In this document: positions 24,249-31,900 of the stretch, piece after piece | How the letters are laid out: every line of letters starts with the position of its first letter | Numbering within the stretch: position 1 is the first letter of the stretch | Assembly: GCA_902802535.1 (NCBI GenBank) | Contig: CADCML010000010.1 | Coordinates: forward strand, 1 to 64,000 | Direction: 5' to 3' | Length of the DNA stretch: 64,000 nt | Source of the DNA: an uncultured Bacteroidia bacterium | GTDB taxonomy: Bacteria; Bacteroidota; Bacteroidia; Bacteroidales; F082 | Program-made: the position numbers and the translations under genes | The notes under the pieces: generated by a model | Seen by the model: only the letters and a program-made list of their open reading frames with translations | Database searches by the model: none | Told to the model about the DNA's origin: nothing

Positions 24249-25577
24249 TCACTTTGCAGCGTCTTTCCAGTATTTCTGAATCAACGCTTCTTTCAAGCCT
24301 GTTTCGGCCTTAGTGAAATACTTGCCGAACAACTCCCAAGCGGTGTCAAGCATCTCGGTAATCGAAATGTTAACGTCGATGGCAAGAAGTCTGGTCGCGT
24401 ATTCCTTGGCATAGTCGAGGCAGCGCAGGTCATAGTCGCTCAGGTCGAAGCCGTTTTCCAACTTAGTCTTAGCGTTGGAAGCGTCGGCGTACAAACGAAC
24501 CGAGGTATTCATCACGGCGCTGTGGTCCTCACGGGTCTTTTTGTTCTGCACATGTTGTTTCAAACGCGACAGCGAGCGGAACGGGTCCACAATGACCTTG
24601 CCCGAGTCGGGGTCGGCACGGAGGAACAACTGCCCTTCGGTGATGTAACCCGTGTTGTCAGGGATGGCGTGCGTGATGTCGCCGTCGTTCAGCGTCGTCA
24701 CAGCGATGATGGTGATGGAACCGCCCGAAGGAAGTTGCACGGCTTTCTCATAAATCTTGGCCAAGTCGGAGTAAAGCGAGCCTGGCATGGAGTCCTTGGA
24801 AGGAATTTGGTCCATACGGTTACTCACGATACTCAAAGCGTCGGCATACAAGGTCATGTCTGTGAGCAGCACCAGCACCTTTTCGTTTTTGTCGACGGCG
24901 AAGTATTCCGCTGCAGTCAGGGCCATGTCGGGAACCAACAGACGCTCGACAGGCGGCTGGTCGGTGGTGTTCACGAAACTGACAATCTTATGCAGGGCAC
25001 CTGCGCTCTCAAACTCGTTCTTGAAGAACAGGTAGTCGTCGTTGGTCAAACCCATGCCACCAAGGATAATCTTATCCACATCAGCGCGGAGGGCCACCAT
25101 GCTCATCACTTGGTTATAGGGTTGGTCGGGGTCAGCGAAGAAAGGAATCTTCTGGCCCGAGACCAAAGTGTTGTTCAAGTCGATACCGGCGATACCCGTC
25201 GGAATCAACTCTGAAGGCATACGACGCTTGTACGGGTTCACGGAGGGACCACCGATTTGGCGTTTCTCGCCCTCCACAGCCGGACCGCCATCGATAGGCT
25301 CGCCGTAGGCATTGAAGAAACGGCCTGCAAGATCGTCGCTCACATTCAAGGTGGGCGGTTCACCGAAGAAGGTCACTTCAGCATTGGTCGGGATGTTTTC
25401 TGTGCCACCAAACACCTGCAAGGTGACGCTGTTGTCCTTGATTTTCACCACCTGAGCCAAACGGCCTGCCACAAAGGCCAATTCATCGTTGGTCACGCCT
25501 TGTGCCTCAAGGGTCACGGTGGCCTTGGTAATGGCGCTCAGCTTCGTATAGATGCGTTGAAAGGCTTTCTCACTCAT
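24249..25577 (-). CDS. ntpB: V-type ATPase subunit B (regulatory nucleotide-binding)
   Basis: 442 residues. The non-catalytic subunit of the A3B3 head: it has the family fold (FNAYGEPIDGGPAVEG, PSELIPTGIAGIDLNNTLVSGQKIPFFAD, FVNTTDQPPVERLLVPDMALTAAEYFA) but a degenerate P-loop (SGQKIPFF), as expected. PGSLYSDLAKIYEKAVQLPSGGSIT is the typical region near the catalytic interface. The first 8 bases overlap the end of subunit A. Confidence 0.95.
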   Translation of the reverse strand: MSEKAFQRIYTKLSAITKATVTLEAQGVTNDELAFVAGRLAQVVKIKDNSVTLQVFGGTENIPTNAEVTFFGEPPTLNVSDDLAGRFFNAYGEPIDGGPAVEGEKRQIGGPSVNPYKRRMPSELIPTGIAGIDLNNTLVSGQKIPFFADPDQPYNQVMSMVALRADVDKIILGGMGLTNDDYLFFKNEFESAGALHKIVSFVNTTDQPPVERLLVPDMALTAAEYFAVDKNEKVLVLLTDMTLYADALSIVSNRMDQIPSKDSMPGSLYSDLAKIYEKAVQLPSGGSITIIAVTTLNDGDITHAIPDNTGYITEGQLFLRADPDSGKVIVDPFRSLSRLKQHVQNKKTREDHSAVMNTSVRLYADASNAKTKLENGFDLSDYDLRCLDYAKEYATRLLAIDVNISITEMLDTAWELFGKYFTKAETGLKEALIQKYWKDAAK

Positions 25578-27318
25578 GTTTCAGTTCCTCCTTAAGCTGG
25601 TTCAAATATTTGTTGAATTGTTCCGACTCGTATTCCGAGTAGTTCATCTGACGGCAGATGTTGATCAGGCCTTTGAAGAAGGTCATGCACTCCTCGAAGT
25701 TGTCGAATTTGAAGCTGCGGTCGCAAATCTCAAGTATCATGTCGAGCATGAACTTCTGGCGTTCGAGCGGTGAGCAACCGTCGATGTTGTCGAAAGCGTC
25801 TTGCTGAAGTATGACATAGTCGATAAGTTCCGACTTCCAATACTGCTCGTGATAGGACATCGGCACACCGTCGTCGCCCAAGATGTTGATTTGCTCGTAG
25901 GCATCCTTACCCTTGCGGATGATGTATTTCGTCTTCGTCACCTTGTCGACCCAACCCTTTTCAATCTTGTTGTCAAGATATTCAATGATTTCGGGATATT
26001 CGAGGTATTTCGAGTAGGAATCCACGGGATCGACGGCGGGATAACGCTTCTTGTCGGCACGGTTCTGCGAGAGGCCGTAGAAGCAACGGGCCGCTTTCTT
26101 CGTCGACTCAGTGACGGGTTCTTTCAAGTTACCGCCAGCAGGCGACACCGTTCCGATGAAGGTGATGGAGCCCGACTGACCGTTATTGAGTTTCACATAT
26201 CCTGCACGCGCGTAGAAGTTGGAGATGATGGCCGAGAGGTCCATGGGGAAGCCATCCTGACCAGGCAGTTCTTCCAAACGGTTACTCATCTCACGCAAAG
26301 CCTGTGCCCAACGCGAAGTGGAGTCGGCCAAAAGCAGCACCTTCATGCCCATAGCGCGGTAGTATTCACCAAGGGTCATGGCTGTGTAGACGGAAGCCTC
26401 ACGGGCCGCGACCGGCATGTTGGAGGTGTTGCAGATGATGATGGTACGCTCCATCAGGCTACGGCCGGTGTGCTTGTCCTTCAGTTCGGGGAACTCGGTG
26501 AAGATTTCCACGACCTCATTGGCACGCTCACCACAAGCAGCCATGATGATGATGTCGGCATCGGCTTGCTCGGCTAAGGCGTGTTGTAGCACGGTCTTGC
26601 CGCAGCCGAAAGGTCCGGGAATGAAGCCCGTGCCGCCTTCCGCGATGGGATTCAGCGTGTCGATGGTACGCACACCCGTCTCCATCACCTTGAAGGGACG
26701 CGGTTTCTCCACATAACCGCCCACGGCCACTTTCACAGGCCATTTCTGGGTCATCGTCACCTTCACCTCTTCACCGTCAGCGTTGGTCAGCGTGGCGATG
26801 GTGTCAGTGATCTTGTATTGTCCGGCAGCAGCCACCGATTTCACAGTGTACGTCCCTTTGAAATTGAACGGCACCATGATTTTGTGGGGCAGCCAGCCTT
26901 CCTTGACTTCGCCCAACCAATCGGCGGCAACGACTTGGTCGCCAGCCTTAGCGATGGGCTTGAAGTCCCAAAGTTTCTCTTCGTCCAAGGCCTTGGTGTA
27001 CTCACCGCGTTTCAGAAACACCCCTTCCATAGTGGCGAGGTTGTTCTGCAGGCCGTCGAAGTTGCTCGAAAGCAGACCAGGTCCCAAGGTCACTTCAAGC
27101 ATGTAGCCTTGGAATTCCACCTTGTCACCGATTTGGAGGCCGCGGGTGCTCTCAAACACCTGCACGGAGGCCTTGTTCCCGTTCACCTTGATGACCTCCG
27201 CCATCAGCTTGGTACCAGCCAAGTCGATGAAGCAGATTTCATTCTGTGCCACAGGGCCGTCCACCTCCACGGTAACGAGGTTTGCAATGATTCCTGTAAC
27301 TTTTCCTGTTGTTTTCAT
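25570..27318 (-). CDS. ntpA: V-type ATPase catalytic subunit A
   Basis: 582 residues. The P-loop GPFGCGKT (235-242) is intact, followed by GERANEVVEIFTEFPELKD and the non-homologous region around residues 110-190 that marks V/A-type A subunits. NTSNMPVAAREASVYTAMTLGEYYRAMG and LLADSTSRWAQALRE complete the catalytic core. It hydrolyses or makes ATP in the cytoplasmic head. The gap upstream, to the DUF2764 gene, is 229 bases and contains palindromic repeat copy C. Confidence 0.97.
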   Translation of the reverse strand: MKTTGKVTGIIANLVTVEVDGPVAQNEICFIDLAGTKLMAEVIKVNGNKASVQVFESTRGLQIGDKVEFQGYMLEVTLGPGLLSSNFDGLQNNLATMEGVFLKRGEYTKALDEEKLWDFKPIAKAGDQVVAADWLGEVKEGWLPHKIMVPFNFKGTYTVKSVAAAGQYKITDTIATLTNADGEEVKVTMTQKWPVKVAVGGYVEKPRPFKVMETGVRTIDTLNPIAEGGTGFIPGPFGCGKTVLQHALAEQADADIIIMAACGERANEVVEIFTEFPELKDKHTGRSLMERTIIICNTSNMPVAAREASVYTAMTLGEYYRAMGMKVLLLADSTSRWAQALREMSNRLEELPGQDGFPMDLSAIISNFYARAGYVKLNNGQSGSITFIGTVSPAGGNLKEPVTESTKKAARCFYGLSQNRADKKRYPAVDPVDSYSKYLEYPEIIEYLDNKIEKGWVDKVTKTKYIIRKGKDAYEQINILGDDGVPMSYHEQYWKSELIDYVILQQDAFDNIDGCSPLERQKFMLDMILEICDRSFKFDNFEECMTFFKGLINICRQMNYSEYESEQFNKYLNQLKEELKHE

Positions 27319-27353
27319 TTATTTCAAGATTTCAAATTTCTCATTTCAAAACC

Positions 27354-27535
27354 AACTACGAATTTTACGAATGATACGGATTTTCACGAAATGCTTTGCA
27401 TTCGACGAAGTCAATTGAATTTTGCAACTTCGTTGCGAATTGATACGAATGGCCGAAGCCCAATTCGTACACATTCGCGGCCTTGGCCGCAAAATTCTGG
27501 CGCAAGCATTCGCCTAATTCGTTCAATTCGTAGTT
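27354..27535. repeat. Palindromic intergenic element, copy C (182 bp), inside the V-ATPase operon
   Basis: Termini AACTACGAATT and AATTCGTAGTT. The inner hairpins are GCAAC-TTC-GTTGC and GCGGCC-TT-GGCCGC followed by AAAATTC. Relative to copy A, stem bases changed on both sides (GCAGCC/GGCTGC to GCGGCC/GGCCGC). It separates DUF2764 and subunit A within one transcript. Confidence 0.85.
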
Positions 27536-27547
27536 TTTTCATTGCCT

Positions 27548-28150
27548 TTATTTTCCTCCAACACTCAAATCCAAATCCGCGCTCGTCCCGCGAATCTCCT
27601 TGACCAACTTTTGGAACATCTCCTGACCTTTCTCCACATCCAGTTCAGCCCAGCGTTGCACAGTCTTAGCTTTCACCAAGAAGGCAAGGATGGCGTTCAT
27701 GTTGAAGTAGTCCATGCGGGCGATGTCGGAAGCCTTTTCCCATTTCAGTTCGTCCATCTTCTGCTCGCGTTGCACGAAGTCGGCATCGGCAAGGATGTCT
27801 TGAATCTGTTTTTCTTCGTCAAAGTCAGCCTCGGGCAGTTCCACCATGAAGTCCTCACCGTTCTTGCCGAGACGCTTGGCCAAGTAGTTCACCTTCATGT
27901 TGCGCAGGCGACCGTCAAAGTCGAAATACTCGCGGATGAAGCGGTTCTTGCTCTCGGCGGCCTTGGCATAGAAATCGGCACCAAGGGTGTTCTCATCGAA
28001 GCCCTCCTCCATGAGTTCAACCAGTTGTTGGTCTTTCTCGGAGAGCAACTCCACGATGGACTCCTTGACCACGGCATAGTCAAATCCCGTGTTCTCGAAA
28101 CCCGAAGTCAGTTCGGGCAGGCCGGCGACGATATAGACGTAGTTATCCAT
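27548..28150 (-). CDS. DUF2764 protein, V-ATPase subunit C counterpart
   Basis: 200 residues, starting MDNYVYIVAGLPELTSGFE. DUF2764 is found in Bacteroidota V-type ATPase operons at the place of subunit C, and is thought to link stalk and rotor. The sequence is largely helical, with DMM/RMDYFNMNAILAFLVKAKTVQRWAELD near the C-terminus, a C-subunit-like segment. The ATG overlaps the last base of subunit E. The functional assignment rests on position and family, not on a catalytic motif. Confidence 0.82.
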   Translation of the reverse strand: MDNYVYIVAGLPELTSGFENTGFDYAVVKESIVELLSEKDQQLVELMEEGFDENTLGADFYAKAAESKNRFIREYFDFDGRLRNMKVNYLAKRLGKNGEDFMVELPEADFDEEKQIQDILADADFVQREQKMDELKWEKASDIARMDYFNMNAILAFLVKAKTVQRWAELDVEKGQEMFQKLVKEIRGTSADLDLSVGGK

Positions 28151-28761
28151 CAGCCGAAGAGGATTTTCTTGGTGGCGGGACGCAAGTAATTGGCGATAAG
28201 TTGGGTGAACTCCTCGTCGGTGAAGTTGAGCACATAGCCGCCTTCCTTGGGCGAAATCTTGAAGCCGCCGTTCATCTTCTTGGAATAGTCAACCTTCACC
28301 TCGCCCTTGAATTGCTTGGCGATTTCGTTTTTCACGAAAGGCTCCACCTCAGCTTTCAAGGTTTCGGGCAAGATGAGGCTCAAATCGACGGGCGAAGCGT
28401 TTTGTGGGTTGAAAGCCTTCACCACGCTGGCAATCAGTTCTTTTGCAAAAGCGGCATTGCCCATGTTGGCTTTCACGCCTTCTTGGGCGGCCTTAGTCAC
28501 CACCATTTTCTCGATTTCCTGTTTCGTGACGGCAATGCTCTGTGTAGCCGCCATTTTCACGTCAGCGTTCACCTTGGTTCTCATCTCCTCTGCTTCCTTG
28601 TTGGCTTGGGCGATGATGCGGTCGGCCTCAGCCTTGGCGTAGGCCACGATGCGGTCGGCCTCGGCCTGTGCCTTTTGCACAAGTTCCTCGCCATCGTGTT
28701 TTCCTTTCGACAAGCCCTCGTTATAGAGCCTGTCAGTCAATGCTTGCAGTTTATCTTGCAT
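28150..28761 (-). CDS. ntpE: V-type ATPase subunit E (peripheral stalk)
   Basis: 203 residues. Residues 1-85 form a long Ala/Glu/Lys-rich coiled coil (QKAQAEADRIVAYAKAEADR...), which pairs with another stalk helix, and a globular C-terminal domain (GGFKISPKEGGYVLNFTDEEF) caps the head. It is the first gene of the operon, 41 bases after the -7 element at 28802-28809. Confidence 0.9.
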   Translation of the reverse strand: MQDKLQALTDRLYNEGLSKGKHDGEELVQKAQAEADRIVAYAKAEADRIIAQANKEAEEMRTKVNADVKMAATQSIAVTKQEIEKMVVTKAAQEGVKANMGNAAFAKELIASVVKAFNPQNASPVDLSLILPETLKAEVEPFVKNEIAKQFKGEVKVDYSKKMNGGFKISPKEGGYVLNFTDEEFTQLIANYLRPATKKILFG

Positions 28762-28801
28762 ATATTTTTCGTTTTGTTTGTTTTATTTCTGAAATAGGTT
28801 G

Positions 28802-28809
28802 CAAAATTA
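28802..28809 (-). promoter_or_regulatory. -7 element TAATTTTG for the V-ATPase operon
   Basis: TAATTTTG on the minus strand followed by CAACC; the only consensus-like match upstream of subunit E. Confidence 0.6.
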
Positions 28810-28852
28810 GACAATCCCTATTTGAAAACAAAGGGAAAACAGAAAAATTTCT

Positions 28853-28993
28853 TTAAGGGGGAATAAAAATGGCGGTGGCGAACCTGCAGGTTCGCCACCG
28901 CGCGGAAATGATGAAGCTCCCCATCATGTCAATCATCTGAAGTACGTCCTCGACGTTGACGATGATGTTGCCGTTGCAGATGTAGGCTAACGG
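28853..28993 (-). pseudogene. Out-of-frame remnant of a type IX secretion sorting domain
   Basis: A different frame from the end of the giant surface gene reads LAYICNGNIIVNVEDVLQMI and then DMMG. This matches the strand pattern of T9SS type A sorting tails (NGNIIIN.EG.LQVIDMMGR). It is not fused to the giant ORF, which stops at 28987, and after DMMG the normal sequence is replaced by a 30-bp perfect palindrome. The tail is thus both frameshifted and truncated. Confidence 0.7.
28872..28901 (-). terminator. 30-bp perfect palindrome, terminator-like
   Basis: GCGGTGGCGAACCTG followed directly by its reverse complement, with the centre CTGCAG. On the minus strand ATTTTTATT follows, so it can end the giant-gene transcript. 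It also interrupts the remains of the sorting domain. Confidence 0.75.
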
Positions 28994-31900
28994 TGCATGG
29001 GGTCGCGGGCGGTCTCGCCTGCAACGCCAACGGAAAACACCAAGCGGAAACGCGAAGCGTAGTCGGTGGTCTTGGCGGTGAACGCATATTGCGGTGTTTG
29101 CAGCAAATCCACATCCGCGCCGGTGAGGTTGTCAATCAAATGCAGATAGTCAAATTCCATGTTCTCCACGTTCACGGTCAGGGTGTAGGTGCCGTTCTTC
29201 GCGGCCTTGAAGTTGATGGGTTGTTCTGTGCGGCTGGATTGCTTCGCTTCGCTCGCAATGACAGTGACTGCCCAATCCTGTGCGCCCTCGGTGGCATAAA
29301 CCCTTGTGCTGTTCTCGTTCAGCGTGAGTTTCTCCAAGGGTGCGCCGTCGCGTTTCAGGATGAAGCGGTCGATGATGAGGCCGTTCTCGCTGACTTCCAA
29401 GGTGATGTTGCTGCGCTCGGCGTTGGTGGCGCGGCTGTTGAAGGTGATGGAAGCCTCGTCACCCGTGGCCTTCACGAAGAAGCCCTCGCCGGGTTTCAGC
29501 GGGTCGGTGGCGGTGATATTGGCCACCGTCAGGTCGTCTTTGGTTTCGTTCATGCGGTAGACTTCCATGGCCACATTGCTGCCCGTGAAAGCCGTCACGT
29601 TGTGCGCGAAGGGATTGCCCACAATGTTGAAGCCTGTCAAAGCGATGCCGCCGGTGCAGCTCAATGGCACACTCACCGTTTCGGTGGCCGTGCGCAGGGT
29701 GCCTTGCAACTGTAGCGTGTCGTTGGCACTGTTGGCGTAAAGGTAGCCTTTCAACGGCTCGATGTTGAAGTTCGCATATTGGCCGTTGGGCTTGTGATTC
29801 CTCCAATGATGTGTAGGCTCTTCATAGAAATACAGGTCGTATTCGTTGGCGAGGAAGCCGTTGTCCGCCGAGGGCGCAAAACTCTCGATGGCGGGCGAAC
29901 TGATCAAATGCCAGCCATTCTTGCTGTTGGGCGTGTAAGCCGTGATGTTCTTCTCCACCGTGGCCTGTGCGCCCGCGTTGGGATGGTAGACTTGCGCACC
30001 GTCCTCGATGATGAAGTGCGTGGCATCGCCGACGGTGTAGATGAAATCCGTGGCTGTGAGGGTGGTGCCGTTCTTCACGGTGAGACGGTCGTAAACATTG
30101 TCTTCCGGAAGGGCCAAATCGCCGATGGTGACTGACTTCACCGTCACATCAACATCGAGTTCACAAATTCCGTAAATGCCTACCGTGGAATTGGCATCGG
30201 GCATGCCGCCCATCCAGTTGTTGGGGTTCGACCATAAGTTGTCCTCCATTCCCATAAACGTGTGTTCGCAAGGCCCGCCGCCTTGGAAGTTGCTGAAGCT
30301 GCTCCAGCCCGTGGCCACACTATAGTCATACTGCGAGCAGAAGGCCACTTCGACGGGAATGTCCGTAGAAACACCGCTGAAGGCATCCTCGGCAGCCGTT
30401 GGCGGCGCAAGGGGCATGGCTGTGATTTTGGTGAGGCTCGTGCAGTCCTTGAATGCTCCGCTGCCAATGAAAGCCATGTTCTCGTTGAGATAGAGTTCGG
30501 TGATGCCCGTGCAGCCGTAGAAGGCATTGGGACCGATGGCGGTGACCTCATAATAAGTATCGTTGTAGGTGATGCTGTATGGCACGGCAAAATTGCCCTC
30601 CAACGTGGCAGCGTAAGCATCGTTTTGAATCACCGTGGCCGTGTTGTCGCCCTCACAGGAGAGTTCGTAATACAAACCGTCTATCTCCACGATGTTGCCG
30701 CTCACGGTGATGTCCTCGGCGGGCATAGTGACGGTGCAGGTGCCGTCGTCGTTGTTGTTGTAGGTTCCAGCACTGAAGGAGAGACATTGAGGCACATAAG
30801 AGGATTCAGCGACCTTGAAACCAACGATAACTTCCTGATTCTCACCGGCATAAACCTTACCCTCATAGAACAAGCCGATGCTCCCTTCAAGGTTGATGCC
30901 GAGCGGGGATTGCGGCTCAATGGCATAGCCGCGCTGGGCTTGCCCTTCCACATCGCTGCCGCTATTGCTTCCGCTAACACCTATGCCGCCCACCGTGCAG
31001 TTGCCGGCATAGTAGTTGTTGGTGATGGTGGAATTATCGTTGCATCCTACAACTCCTCCAACTCGTTCTACACCTGAAACATCGGCAAAGTTCATGCAGT
31101 TGCTGACGGTGCAGTGATAAGCAGTGCCAACAATTCCACCAACATCATCACCGCCTATTAGCGTACCCATCTCCCCCCCAGAATCTTCTTCTCCTGTCGC
31201 AGAAATGCTCACATTCTCCGTCACATAGCATCCCGTGACGGCTCCCCAACTACAGCAGCCAACAATGCCACCAACCGAACCTCCCTGTTCAGCATGGATG
31301 CTGCTATGGTCGAGGGTCAGGTTTTTCACCATGCCGTTGCTAAATCCAAAAAGACCTAAATAATTTTCGTTCTCATTGAGTGTCACATGGCTGATGGTGT
31401 GGCCGTTGCCGTCGAAAGTGCCGCTGAAAGGCACACCACCGTATGTGCCGATGCGTGTATAGGTCTTTCCAGTATAGTCGAGGTCGGCAACCATGCGGAA
31501 GAACTTGCCGCTATAGTTGTTTCCATTATTCACATTAGCGGCCAAAACGTCCATGTGGTCGGTGGTGGCGATAAGGTAGGGGTCGGTTTCGGTGCCGCTA
31601 CCGCCGCCGAAGTTGTAAGACAAAGGATTGATGGAAACCTCCACGTCGTCGATGAAGAAGGTCACGATATGAGTTTCCCACTTGAACACCAAACGTTGCG
31701 CCTCGGCGGGCACGTTGTCCAAAACCATGCTATGTTGCACAACGTTGCCGTTATTGCAATTGAAAGTGGCAAGAGACGTAAAAGTGTTGCCGAAACCATT
31801 GTCTTCGGAGGTAATATAGCCCAATTCTATGCTTCCAGTGTTGTTGCTGGGGATATACATCCAGAAACTGATCTGGAGTCCGCTAAGGGGATTGCTGAAC

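Noticed and set aside
28929..29135. 68-codon minus-strand frame at the end of the giant gene
   Set aside because: A third frame across the break; Arg/Pro-rich and not matching the sorting domain.
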